From assembly GCF_030272615.1 (NCBI RefSeq), contig NC_081406.1:267337692-267395691 (forward strand): a DNA stretch of 58,000 bases. Reading direction: 5' to 3'. The DNA is from Cryptomeria japonica. Lineage: Eukaryota; Streptophyta; Pinopsida; Cupressales; Cupressaceae. The notes under the pieces were generated by a model, which was given only the letters and a program-made list of their open reading frames with translations, was not told where the DNA came from and made no database searches. The translations under genes and the position numbers were made by a program. Positions within the stretch are counted from its first letter, which is position 1. Each line of letters begins with the position of its first letter. Of this stretch, positions 46,243 to 57,861 are shown piece by piece.

Positions 46243-48221
46243 TGTTAGGACCTTGAGGCAATCGAGAGGGGGGGGGGAGGGGGGTGAATCAACTGTCTAT
46301 TAATTTCAAACCAAATACAACTTAACCAAACTTGATACTTAATACCGGTAAACCAAAATTAATGCCGGTAAACAGATTAACAGTTAATAACAGTATCGGT
46401 GAAACTTAATGCATGAAACAGAAAGAGAAACAATATCCACAACACATAACATAGAGATTTGTATGTAGAAACCTTGTAAGGGGAAAAACCACGGTGGGAA
46501 ACCTTACTCACAATCAAGTGATACTAATGCAGATAGTATGTGTATACAAATGGGGTCTGCACATGCAGAAAGGCCAGCTACCTAGAGCTCACTGCTCAAT
46601 CACAAAATAGGAGTCACATTGACTGCAATTGGATGATTAAATCCAATGATAATGTACTACTCAAAGTGTCAGGAAGTTAAGTAGCGAAAACAACTTCCTA
46701 CACTAACCTTGAGAGGAGGGTAATGCAAAAATTTTTCAGATCATTACAACAGTTACAGAAAATGGAAATAGATATAATAGCATTCATACCACAACACAAT
46801 GATTTACGTGGGGAAAACCCTTTCGGGAGAAAAACCCCACCCTCCAAAAGTAGCTCAATATTTTATTCAGCAATCAAAAACAGATTACAAAATACTTGCA
46901 GAGCAAGCTCTTCGCAGGAGTACCACTAATCAGAGATTCAGAGGCAACTCAATAGCCATAAGACTCTTACACACAACCTCTATCTCACACACCTCATAAA
47001 TAGGAGATACAATACAAGAAACCATCAAACGGTATTACAAAACCACGGGCTAAAACCACCCAATAAGGTGTAGCCGACCTTATCTCCCTTCTAGATGCCC
47101 TATGACATGTTAAAGCACACATCAACACGTGTCGCTCCCTTTTACAGCTCATTTATGTATTCGATACAAATTATTTTTCCTATTTCAGGAGTACAAACTT
47201 CCGGAGGCCATAACTTGAGAACCGGGTGTCCGATTGACGAACCGTTTGAAGCGCCGGAAAGCTCGCGAAGTTCTCTATCACCTCGTAACCAGCTTTGCCG
47301 ATTACGCCCACTTTTCAGGGCATTTCAGAGCCTCTAAAGTCCCCAAAATTAAGTTTAAATATTTTATTGCACCCCTCCAAGACGAAAACTTTAATATCTT
47401 CAAAACTAGCTGTGACCTCGCGATGAAACTTTACCGGAATGCTTATCTAGCCAACCAGAAGCTTCAGGGAGAGTTTCACACCATTTCGTGCTCAAATGCA
47501 AACTTACTATAAATAGTAACTTCGCATAAATGCAAGGTTGAGACACCATTTTTCCCAACACAAAGTAGCATCTCCAATGCCGGATTCAGTACCAGTTAAG
47601 CTCTGATTGTCTTCTTCAAACCTTCCTTGAATCTTCAAATGATGTCTGCATGAGTAGCTTTTATTATATTCGCATATACCGAATATCACAACCTTATAAT
47701 ACCTTATTACATATCACCTCTTTAATCTCACAATTGAGATCTTACATATATACCAAAACCTAAGACCAAATGTGTAGGTCAGCTTACTAAGAATAATACA
47801 ATAGAATCTATTACAAGTAAGTCAAGATGTGATGCATCATGTTGACTCAACAACAATATTAATTGATTAAACCATCTCTATAACGTGGTGTGCTGATCTG
47901 GAGTAGATAATGCGTGCCGGTCCATAACCTAGACCAATTTACTGGTAACAACAAATATGTCAACCTGATTAGACCAATAACCAAATCTCCAAAACCAAGT
48001 GTCCAAACCATGTCTTCGACATAACCAAGTGATCTCCAGATGATAACAAGTCATCCTCAGTGCCGGTGAACAATATAACCTGCCGGTGAACCAAATACCA
48101 GTGACTGTGCATAAGTCACTGAACTTGCCGGTAAACATAACCAAAGATCTCCAGAAGGATAAGTGTTGATAAGTGTTGACATCAATGACAAAACCAATGC
48201 AACATATCCATAATACCAACA
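46243..48221 (-). repeat. 5' LTR of the copia, interrupted
   Basis: It is about 1080 bp once the 894-bp solo LTR and the duplicated CAAAG are removed. Same ends as 42877-43952. Confidence 0.95.
46667..47560 (-). mobile_element. Solo LTR (894 bp) inserted in the copia LTR
   Basis: A perfect CAAAG duplication (46662-46666 and 47561-47565) flanks TGTTGGG...CCTGACA on the minus strand. The U5-type block GGTTTTTCTCCCGAAAGGGT followed by TTTCCCCACGTAAATC (about 46837-46799) supports a copia-type LTR on the minus strand. It is GC-richer than its surroundings in 47200-47470. No coding sequence. Confidence 0.9.
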
Positions 48222-48234
48222 TAAATAAGTTGTC

Positions 48235-49131
48235 TTAGGTGCTAATTAAGTTTACAACCCCAACTTACACCTAAGAAAATATCATGGTACAAGTCGGGGT
48301 TACAACCCCAATTAGCACAAACACTTGGCACTCAACAAAACACAGTGAAATGGAATGGTGAATGTTGGAACCAAGGCCCCGACATGCACCGTTGGGTAAG
48401 GTTCCAGTGCATCGTAGGGTCATGACTCTGTCATACATCACTTGGGGAAAAGTTCAAAATAAAGTGATGTGAGTGAGGGGTATAACCCTAACCCACATGA
48501 AAAAATAGGGCTTTGGTGTGTATCGGGGTTGTAACCCTAACTCACATTGATTGCTAGGGCATCAACATAAAGATACATGTTAGGCTTAGATCCTAGCAAA
48601 CACCTAAACAAAGGGCACGAAAGGAAGGAAAAAGATAGTGTAAGGTGATTCAATCGTAACAACATACATCCAAAGCTAGCTTTGGTGTATGTCAGGACTA
48701 TTAACCTGACTTACACTAAAAGGCCATTAAAAACCAAGTTCGAACAAGCAATGAAAACTATGAAAACACAAATGAAGGCAAAAACATACTGTTAAAAAAG
48801 ATAACCTCAAACAATCAGTCTTCATGGTCCCACACAAACTCTAAGAAAAATAAGAAGAAAGAAAGACCAAAAAGGAAAATAAGGGAGAGGAAAACAAAAA
48901 CAAAACAAACACTTGCAAGAAATAAATGTTGATACATGCCATAATAGTGGTGAATTTCAGACAAACAAGTCGGATTTACACCATTAGACCAAAAGGGGTG
49001 TACTTTGGACTTGTAAGTCCAAAATACATCAAACTTAGACCACTAAATGCAATGTTGGGTTCTAACTCCGACTTTGCACCTAAAAACCTAAAGATGGTGT
49101 AAAATTGGGGTTAATATCTGATTTTGCACCA
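48235..49131. repeat. Palindromic-unit array, right part (about 13 units)
   Basis: Units of about 30-40 bp, each an imperfect inverted repeat, typically bounded by GTG(C/T)A...T(A/G)CAC. Centres lie near 48255, 48303, 48374, 48423, 48483, 48532, 48588, 48678, 48701, 48965, 49014, 49063 and 49113. The stem sequences differ between units (core GGGGTTACAACCCC; GTCAGGACTATTAACCTGAC; TTTGGACTTGTAAGTCCAAA), yet each pairs with itself. No coding frame spans it. Confidence 0.85.
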
Positions 49132-49570
49132 AATTATCAAAAACTTATTCTAAAAACAAGATTTAAAAAATGAACACAAAATATTCAAATACCAACGAGG
49201 TGACCAAAATGCCTCAAAAAACAAACTCTTAGAGAAATGAGAACGAATTCAAATAAAAATTCGTAGGGGGTTATCTTGTTTTCACCTAAAATAAAAACAA
49301 GGATAACAGATTCGACAGATGTAGGAATAATTAAATTTGCTAATATATTTTGATTACCTAATTAGCAAACCTCACACCTTCGAGTGTGTTACTAGCAACT
49401 ATGCATTAACAAAAGATGAAAATGGATGCATAGTTTATATGGGAGACCAGGAGGAAAAGAAGATAGATATGGATCATTACTATATAATAGATATGCATTA
49501 AAAGTATAACTAAAAACCCCATATAGCACTTAAAATATAGTGGCTACAACTTTTACATCACATAGAAGAT
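49132..49570. other. Unassigned AT-rich stretch
   Basis: No gene or clear repeat recognised. Confidence 0.4.
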
Positions 49571-49575
49571 ATAGG

Positions 49576-50602
49576 TGTATACACTAGAAATCGGTCTCGA
49601 GAAAGAATTAATTAAATATGAAAATATTTGATTAGTATGGCTTTAATTCCTCTACTATATAAATAAATTCGATAATTTATTTATATGGTTCATTAATTTT
49701 TATTCTTCCCAATTTAAGGATTTTCTTCCATTTTCCCAATTAAATATGCAAATTAATTAATTTGTGTATTTAAATTCTCCCTTCCATTAAATTTGAATTT
49801 AAAATTCAAATTTGAGCATAGGGCTCCTACTCCTAACCATCTAGCCTAACCACATGCTAACCTAACCCACCCAATCCAACTAAGGGTTTAATAAATCCTA
49901 TCCCTTCCAACCTCTTATCCTAACCATCTCTTGAGTGTCTACCCTCTCTTGGAGACATGTGGCACTTATTCCACATGTCTCGCATCTCCATGCCACTTTC
50001 CCCTTTTTTGGCATATGGTTGGAGATTCTTTGCCACTTTTCTCCTCAGGGATGACAAGCATCCATCTCCTCAACCTCTTTCCAACTTCTTCGATCTTGAC
50101 CGTCAATTTCTCTAGACTAAATCTGCACCGTTGATTCTTGCCACCTCACCTCTAGTCATGGAAATCTTATAAATACCCCCTCTTTTGGCTATGAGAGGGA
50201 TTATTTTAGAATCTTAGCAATTTAGCATTCTAGTAATCATTTCCAACATTTCTTAATAATAGCTTAGTAGTATTGTATCATAGCATAATAGCATAGTTTC
50301 TTTTTCAATTAATAGCTTTCATGATTGCTTCATAATTATGTAGAATTAGCATAAATCTTGCATTAGTTTTTACACCATAGCTTGCATAATCAATTCCCAT
50401 CTCTTGAGTTGTCACTTTGCTGAAATAATGCATCTGAGAGCCATCCATTGAACCGACAAAGTCCTCAAGACTAGGGAGCTATGAGACAACATCGGGTAGT
50501 ATTTTAATTGTTTGTTTCTTTGTTTTCCTCAATAAAATGTTTCATTGAGTATGTGTGTTTTCATATACTCATTAATAGATTGAACACAATATTTTGCATA
50601 CG
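49576..50602 (+). repeat. 5' LTR of the coding-deleted element
   Basis: Its last ~310 bp match 52670-52980, including GAACCGACAAAGTCCTCAAG and TTCATTGAGTATGTGTG. The terminal base differs (TACG here, TACA in the 3' copy). Confidence 0.8.
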
Positions 50603-50609
50603 TAAATTT

Positions 50610-50627
50610 TGGTGCCCACCATGGGGC
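50610..50627 (+). other. Primer binding site, tRNA-Arg type
   Basis: TGGTGCCCACCATGGGGC, close to the Ogre-type TGGCGCCCACCGTGGGGC. Confidence 0.75.
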
Positions 50628-50839
50628 CTAGCCCTAAAGTTTTTAATAAGTTTTCTTGTAGGAAATTTCCTTAATAGGTTCTCACAGATTCATAGAATAG
50701 CGTTCTGGAAACACATATTAGGTCTATCAGAATGCAGGCTTGCGTTCTCGACCACTTTTTCAACATTTTCATCAACTAAAAGGGCATTCTCCCAATCTTT
50801 AGCTTCACAATACATAGGATTTGTCTTTTGATTCTATCT

Positions 50840-51070
50840 TATTCTTTGTTTTGGCATTCTTGGTACTTGTTTTGGTGTTTTCAGTCTTTGTTATAGCGTT
50901 TATGGTTAATTTAGCAGTGTTTATGGTTAGTTTAGTAGCATTTTTGGTAACTTTAGCATCTTTTCTAGTCAATTTAGTAGCATTTTTGGTTTCCAGAGTA
51001 GCATTCTGGGTTTCCAGAACAATGTTCTACATAGATAGAACAACATTTTGAGTAATTAATTTAACATTTT
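50840..51070 (+). repeat. Short degenerate repeats in the leader
   Basis: Reiterated (T)TTAGTAGCATTTTTGGT(T) units about 18-25 bp apart. A related field lies at 52215-52620. Confidence 0.7.
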
Positions 51071-51410
51071 CATGTTCTGTTTTGCATTCCTCGGTTTTGT
51101 TTATAAACTGTCATTTTTCTAGAATCTAATTTGCAGTTTGTTGCTCTGCAGGTAGCTTATTCTCTGTCAAAGACTAAAGTTATAAAACCCTTTTGCCGCC
51201 AAAGACAAAATTATAAACTACTAACATTTGGTGCAGCTGCGAGATATTGCATTATATGTTTTGATTAGCGTAGGCACCTAAACAAATTTGGAAGGAAAGG
51301 AACTATCATGTCTTTGATGTCTTTGATGATAGACGAGTATGCTTTCACCTTCACGAGGTTATCAAAAAGCTAGACTCATCACTTTTCTTTTAGTAGTGTA
51401 ATAATTCTTA

Positions 51411-51985
51411 GTGGGCTTTCCCTCCCGAGTAGCCCATAAGGCTGGGTGAGAGGGGAACGACCCAAGTAGCAACAAATAAAGCCAAGAAATCTGAGCCACT
51501 ATAAACAAATGCGTTTGTGACGAAAGTTGCAAACGATGAGTGTTACATGTTGTCATAACAATGTCATGTTTCCCTTAGTACCTATATGGTGCTTAAAAAC
51601 CTGTAGAGCGTAACCTCTACAAACTGGGAAACCTCTTTTAATGGAGTATAAAACATTGTTGATTATGACCACTCGAATGATTCCCTTACTAGTATCTTGT
51701 TAGTTAGAAGCCACCCATTTTAGCCTTGGTGCAATAATTTCAGTGCAAGGGGATAGCAGGTTTCCCCCCCAAGATACTCACCATTTGGCTCTTTGGAGGA
51801 GAGGTAGAAATCCTCGACTTTGCATAGGCTAAATGTATCATTTCGAGGAGAGGGTGACTGGGTCGTCCTTCTAGTCCCGGAGGCCACTATCTTCCACCTG
51901 TCGACAACGGTAAAAGTGGATATCCCCTTTAGGGTGTTTACACTTGCACCACATAGATTCCGAGTTGTGGGTTGAGTTATCGCAT
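51411..51985 (+). other. Conserved untranslated leader block (copy 2)
   Basis: Matches 35313-35830 in ordered islands over about 550 bp despite heavy divergence elsewhere. Paired stems such as GGGCT...AGCCC and TAGAG...CTCTA are kept. Confidence 0.7.
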
Positions 51986-52214
51986 TATCATTGATTCTTT
52001 AGGATAGATCTGCTTGTAGTGTCTTTATCTATGTAAAACCCATGGAAATTTGGGCTTTTTGTGAGCCTTTGGAACATACACTTGATGTTTATATCCTAGG
52101 GACAACAAGACAACTATTTGAAATTTTGTCTTTTGTGTTTCAGATGATAAATTAGACACATCATCCATTGATAACACCAAAAACTACAAACTCAAACATC
52201 AAACTGTCAAGATT

Positions 52215-52620
52215 ACTCATTTCACAGTAGATTAGCTCTTTCAGTCAGTAGATTAGCTCTTTTGGTTAGCAAATTAGCTCTTTCGGTTAGCATATTATAT
52301 CTTTCAGTCTAAACATTAGCACTATCAGGCTCAACTTTAGCTTTATTGGTCTAAGAAACAACTCTTCTGATCTCAGAAACAACGTTTTTAGTTTGAGAAA
52401 TAGCTCTTTTAGTCTAAGAGATAACATTTTTGGTTTGAGAGTCAACTCTTACAGTTTGAGGAATAGCATTTTTAGTCTTAAGAGTAATGTTTCTGATTGA
52501 GCAAACAATGTTTTTGGTCAGAATGGTGGCATTTTTAGTGGGTGGTGTAGCTTTTTAGGGCTCAAATTTAGCTTTCTGGACCTTAACTTTAGCATTTTCA
52601 AGTCTTCTTGTAGCGTTATG
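52215..52620 (+). repeat. Second degenerate repeat field in the leader
   Basis: Units such as TTAGCTCTTTCGGTTAGCA and AACATTTTTGGTTTGAGA recur every 20-27 bp. Confidence 0.65.
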
Positions 52621-52669
52621 CAAAACATCAAAAGTAGATAGTAAACAACCACCTTTCAGAAAACCAAAC

Positions 52670-52980
52670 ATAATTTCATTTTCAATTACATGGCTTTCAT
52701 GATAGCTTCATAATAATGTAGAATTAGCATAAATATTGCATTAGTGTTTACATCATAGTTTGCATAACCAATTCCCATCTCTTTAGTTGTCACTTTGTTG
52801 AAATCATGCATTTGAGAGCCATCCGTTAAACCGACAAAGTCCTCAAGACTAGGGAGCAATGAGACGACATTGGGGAGTATTTTAATTGTTTGTTTCTTTG
52901 TTTTCCTCAATAAAATGTTTCATTGAGTATGTGTGTTTTCATGTACTTATTAATGGATTGAACACAATATTTTGCATACA
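52670..52980 (+). repeat. Truncated 3' LTR
   Basis: Corresponds to the last ~310 bp of 49576-50602. The U3 part and polypurine tract are missing. Confidence 0.8.
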
Positions 52981-52985
52981 ATAGG

Positions 52986-54020
52986 CAACCATTTAGAATA
53001 GATAGACATTTACGAAATAATGCTTACATCATATTGAAGAGATGGGAAATTAAAAAATAGCATTTACTTGATATATAAGAGATAGGCATTTACATCACAT
53101 TGTGTACACCATTTAAAACATATACATATAGGTATTTACACAACATTGGAATCAACATTTACATCACGCAAAAGACACATGATTTTATAGAATAATGACT
53201 ACAATATTTATATATATAGAACATATAGGAATTTTTAGTGTAACGAAAAACTATATAAATGCACTTAGTTGAAGACCTTTTTACTTATGCTAGTAGTAGT
53301 AGAGTGTAAGAGATAACCTTTTGGGAGATAAAATATAGAGGCTAGCAAATTATTTTTATGGGGAAGATATTTACAAGTCAAAGAAATGAATTTCTTTTAT
53401 AAAGTGGTTGAAAAAATTAAGAAGAAAACAAGCCATGATAAAATTAAGAGACTAGACAAAAAAATTCAGCTTGGGCAATACTTTGAAGGATTGTCCATTT
53501 ACTACAAGTGATATGCTAGAACGTGATAGTTTCAACTCTTGCAATGCATGGATAGTCAACATGCCATAAATTTGAGCCTTAGAACTTTAATATATATAAA
53601 TTAGTGAGTTATATTATTATGTTGAAGAGATGTGTTTGTGAAGGGATATCTTAGCTACACATAAGAAAGAGCTAATGCTCCAACAAGTAGAAGGAAGGAT
53701 ATAGTAGAGATGAATAGTAAACCAATAGAAGACACTCCCTAATAACTATTTTACATAATAACCCATCATTGGTTTACACAACATATTGCAACCACATAAG
53801 TGAAATTATTTTTTTTGGGTCCACCATGGGATTGCTAAGTTATCTTTTATTTTTATTTATTAATTTTTGGTCCACATGCTACTCCATGTGGTCCCCAAAA
53901 GTTAGCCTAATCCACTATGGGCCCCTCTCTCCTAACATTACACATAGATGATCTTTTTTCTTGCATAAGTGTATATAGTTGTTAGGTGAAGAAAAGAGAT
54001 GTAAATATAAACAAGATATT
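52986..54020. other. Unassigned AT-rich stretch
   Basis: A loose (A)GGCATTTACATCACAT phrase recurs near 53000-53190. No gene seen. Confidence 0.4.
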
Positions 54021-54025
54021 ATACC

Positions 54026-55686
54026 TGTAGACGTCTAAAAATGGTCAATGCTTGCGGAATCATACTTTAACATTTGCACGTTGCCTTATTTTAGGGTTTT
54101 TGCGTCGCATTAACATTTCTCCTATGATTCGCACTTGGTCTTTATCATTTGCGAGCATCGAGTCTTTCTTCTGCATTCTTCATTTATCTCGCTTTCAAAT
54201 TTGGTCTTGTCGATAACAATATCAGTCATGATTTTGGTCAATCTTATTCTGTCACATCTATGTGCGTATTCATTTGTCATCATTTTGGACATCGTCAATC
54301 CTAATTAGGGTTTTGTCCTCTTATCAAAATGTCATCATGTGATCGATAATTGTCAACGATTCTTGTCTTTTGATCAATTTGTCATCAATCTTGTCGTCTT
54401 GTGATCTATTTTTTCATCGATCTTTGTCCTTGTCAATTTTGTCATATTTGTGATCAATTTGTCATCAATCGTCGTCTTTCTTAATTGTGTCAATTTGGAT
54501 CAATTATTCATTGTTCCTCGTCAATTGGCGCATTTATTAGTCAAATCATTTGTCAGCATTGGTCTTTTATCAAGTCAGAATCATGATCAAATCGAATCGA
54601 TATCAATTATCCTTTGTCAAGACCTAATTGTCATCCTCACATTTCTAATTCATCTTTTAGGGTTTCATGATTTTATTCATTTAACCTTGTTTGTCATTTC
54701 TCCCTCTAGGTTAAATAATTTATTTATTTATCCTAGGTCTTCGTGTCACAATTAAATGTTTAATTTAATTGGCTAATTAATTATTCCTCTTTTTGTGAAT
54801 TAATTAATAAATGACAAATTATTGATTGATTTTCCTAATTTTTCATCAATTTCTAATTATTCCTCTTTTTGTGAATTGATTAATAAATGACAAATTATTA
54901 ATTGATTTACCTAATTTTTCATCAATTTCTAAATTCCCTCTTTGTGAATTGATTAATAAATGAAAAATTATTAATTAATTCACTAAATTCCCAATTTCCT
55001 AATTTTCTAATTTCCTAATTCCTATTTTTCCAATTTTCTAATTTTCCTAATTTCTAATTCAATTTCCTCCTATTTTTCTCCTAATTTCATGGGAATGACA
55101 TTTCGATTTGTCATAATTTGTCATAATTGACAATCAATCAATTTTGACATAGAAATTTGTCATAATCTTGTCATGAATTATCAATCAATCAATTTTGCAT
55201 AGAAAGTGCAAATTTGTCATAATTTGTCATAATTGACATTCTTGATTTGCAATTTCCATTTGAATCTCTTCATGCTAATTTGATCTTCTCTCCAATTTGT
55301 CTATAAATTGGATGATTTTCTTCAATCTCAAGCTAATCACTTTTTTGAATCACATTATCGAACTAATCACTTTTTTGAATCACTTCGTCAAATCAATCAC
55401 GCTTCGAGTATTCTTGCGCCACAATCTTGTCTACTTGCTTTCATTTCATGTGTATGCACTAGTAGGTGAGATCCACAACAAAACTATTTGAAGGAGAAAG
55501 AAGGACAATGGAGCCACATGAAGGAGACACTCAGATCTGCATTTGGTTTGCTTAGTTTTTAATCTTGAATGTTTTGCTTTCATGTCTCTATTGGATGTAA
55601 TTAGGATTGATCATTGCATTTGAGCTTTCATGATTGAGCTAGATTAATATTGATTTGCTTTGATGATTTCCAATTTCCTAGCTACA
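54026..55686 (+). mobile_element. Solo LTR, gypsy type (1661 bp)
   Basis: Starts TGTAGACGTC and ends TAGCTACA (TGTAG/CTACA inverted ends, as in the Tat-like LTR at 34210). A perfect ATACC duplication flanks it (54021-54025 and 55687-55691). It contains many TTGTCAT(C/A) words and a 76-bp tandem repeat. No coding sequence. Confidence 0.8.
54768..54985 (+). repeat. 76-bp tandem repeat, nearly three copies, within the solo LTR
   Basis: CCTCTTTTTGTGAATT at 54786, 54862 and (shortened) 54937, each followed by an AATAAATGACAAATTATT-like text. Confidence 0.85.
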
Positions 55687-55691
55687 ATACC

Positions 55692-56634
55692 TATTGTTAC
55701 CCCCTTTCAAGTCTTGAGTTCAATGCATGTTTAAGTCAATATTTAATCCACTAACTTGTCGACCCTTTTCCTCACTTTGGAATCAAGTCCATTGCTCCCT
55801 TATTTCTCATGATACCCAATCAACTGATTACTTTGAAGAACATAAGTGCATTGGTGTTCATTCGTTTTCATTAAGCCCTAGTCACTTTATTGTCGATAAA
55901 TCGGGAGCTTTTGGAACATTAGCACCCATAGTTTTCAATGGTTCTTAAGACCCATCTTTCCTCGATCACTCGATACCCTGAAACGGGTAAGTCATGGTAG
56001 TTAGTCAAGGGCCTTCACTTGTCTCTTTTCATCAACTAATCACACTTTTTAGGGACTCTTGCACACACTTTTGATAGTTCCATGATTCATGTTTTTACTG
56101 ATAATCTGATAGTAAGTGGTTATTGTTTCCAAGACACTCTTCAGTCATGACATTAGCAGACATAATGCATTAAATGCAAAAATCAAATCAAATTGTGGGA
56201 AAGGTATTGATACTTTTCACAAAGAGAATGTTAGCTCATTTTTACGAGTTGGAAAATATAATACGTCATCCAAAGAAGAAAAATTTAATGCTCTAGGCAC
56301 ATATAGAGCTACCACTCTTCTTCAAACATCATTATGCGTCCTGAATGGAAAATGAGAGCTGTTATATACAATTGTGTTAATGGTGAACTCATGGGCATGT
56401 AAAAACCAAGTTTGAACATAATTTCTCCTTCCTCTTTGCTACTTTATTGAAAATTAGGGATTTTTTAGTTAAATTAGAGAAGGGTCTCCTTGACTATGCT
56501 CATGAATTCATATCTTTGCCTCACTCTGCATACCCTGCCAATTAATTTGATCTCCACTATAGCTACATAAGCCCTAACCTATTTTCTGTTGTATAAGATG
56601 AAACCCAAAAAAGCCCCCTACCATAGAAAGTGTC
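55692..56634. other. Unassigned stretch upstream of copy C
   Basis: Open frames at 55727-55948 and 56116-56355 have no recognised motif. This may hold the decayed 5' part of copy C. Confidence 0.35.
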
Positions 56635-57861
56635 TTGGATGATGTGGGAGACACTGATTTGGGGAATGTTAACCTTTGTGATGTCTTGAGAAGATTACAA
56701 AGCCATGATAAGTCTCACATTGCGTATAAAATCTTAGACAACAGACTCATGAAAGCTGAAGGTTATTTGCTAGCCATTGCAAGTTCAAAATTACATTTGC
56801 ATGTGTGCATAATTACCACCCAAACTCCAGGGAAATCATGGCCTCAAATAAATTTGTAATAGCAAAAGTTGATACTGAAACTAGGGCCTCGGCTTTACAA
56901 GTTTCTAAAGAAGAACAATATGTGGACATATCTATTCAATCTAATTGGGAATTATTTTAGAACCAAATAGTTTGGTGTTTTACTTCCATCACTCAAAGTT
57001 GGTTCAAAGTAGAAAGGAAAGGAAAGTTGAAGCTTCCCACCCATGTAAAGAGAGATCCGCTCAAGGAGGATACTGCATACATGATCATACTGTTGCACCG
57101 TGTAATTGGGAGGCCTAATTCTGAGTATTTTGAGGAGTGGATGTGATAGTTTGTACTAACTATTTGTGTTGATGAGAAATGTATGGATTGGGAGGCATTA
57201 ATGAGTGAACACCTGCATGAGCATCTGGTAGGTTATCGAAAGAAACCACAATTCCATTTGTGTTCTTTATTGTTCTAGGTACTTGCTGGTAGTGAGTTGA
57301 CTTGGTCATGCTTAAAATATGATGTCTCTCTTATGACACACATACCTATATACAACTAGTTTCTTGAATTGCGGAAAGATGTGGATACGAGAAGTTTTTC
57401 CCACATTCACGATGCATTCTTCATGACCCTATTAAAAATAATTGAAGGGTTTCCAGAGAAAACAATTTCTGTAGAAGTCGTTGCTTTGATAATGCAGTTT
57501 AGTGGTTACTCCATCTAGTTCCACACATTCTCCTATTTGAGAATTTCGGGTTATGAAAAGGTCCCATTGAAACTACCAAGGTATGCATCAAATTACCTCA
57601 TTTTCCTAGAGCTATGTTGTCAAATGGCCTTTGTTAATATTAAATACATAAACACGAAAAAGAAGGGGTATTCTTTTCCCCTAGCCTTGTCACACTTTTC
57701 TCGCAAGAGTAATGAATCATCTAGAAATTCCAACAAACTGTTAGTTGAGTTTGGTTTTCACTCTTTGCCCCTGAGACCCAATTTTGATAGTAAGTATTTT
57801 GTTAGAAATATTCTCTATGGAGGGAGTCAATATTTAAATGTACCACGCCTAGAAAATTTCT
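56635..57861 (+). pseudogene. Unfamiliar protein, copy C (N-terminal and central part)
   Basis: Read on the plus strand: MDDVGDTDLGNVNLCDVLRR (56635), then with shifts WFKVERKGKLKLPTHVKR, GRPNSEYFEEWM, SFSHIHDAFFMTLLKIIEG (about 57400-57450), FHTFSYLRISGYEKVPLKL, FLELCCQM and LRPNFDSKYF (57775-57800). The order and spacing follow copy B (IPRPIIARW; NTYHNWMY; KRVNDAFVTHYMCIF; FPTFIGYFDGEPFML; MELARQM; ARKYFDSRG). Stops near 56959, 57145, 57280, 57358 and 57518 show decay. The coiled-coil half present in A and B is absent, and copia RT follows directly. Confidence 0.5.

Larger units (their letters stand above)
42877..48221 (-). mobile_element. Ty1/copia element, internally deleted, with solo LTR inserted
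   Basis: The LTRs lie at 42877-43952 (3') and 46243-48221 (5', including an 899-bp insertion and its duplication). Ends are TGTTGG...CCTAACA on the minus strand. The internal part is only 2290 bp: primer site, gag start, an LTR-like fragment, partial RT-RNase H and polypurine boxes. Flanks GAAAT and TAAAT match 4 of 5. The LTRs differ at many sites, so it is older than the chromovirus. Confidence 0.95.
49576..52980 (+). mobile_element. Coding-deleted Tat/Ogre-like element (3405 bp)
   Basis: It starts TGTATACAC and ends GCATACA, with a perfect ATAGG duplication (49571-49575 and 52981-52985). The order is a 1027-bp 5' LTR, primer site TGGTGCCCACCATGGGGC, about 2 kb of leader with repeat fields and the conserved leader block, then only the last ~310 bp of the 3' LTR. 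All coding sequence, the polypurine tract and most of the 3' LTR are deleted. Confidence 0.85.

Noticed and set aside
48235-49131. Palindromic array considered as CRISPR or bacterial repeat
   Set aside because: Units are degenerate, unequally spaced and without constant repeats; the setting is a plant genome.
50508-51051. Hydrophobic frames in the leader of the element at 49576
   Set aside because: The hydrophobic repeats come from T-rich degenerate DNA repeats in an untranslated leader.
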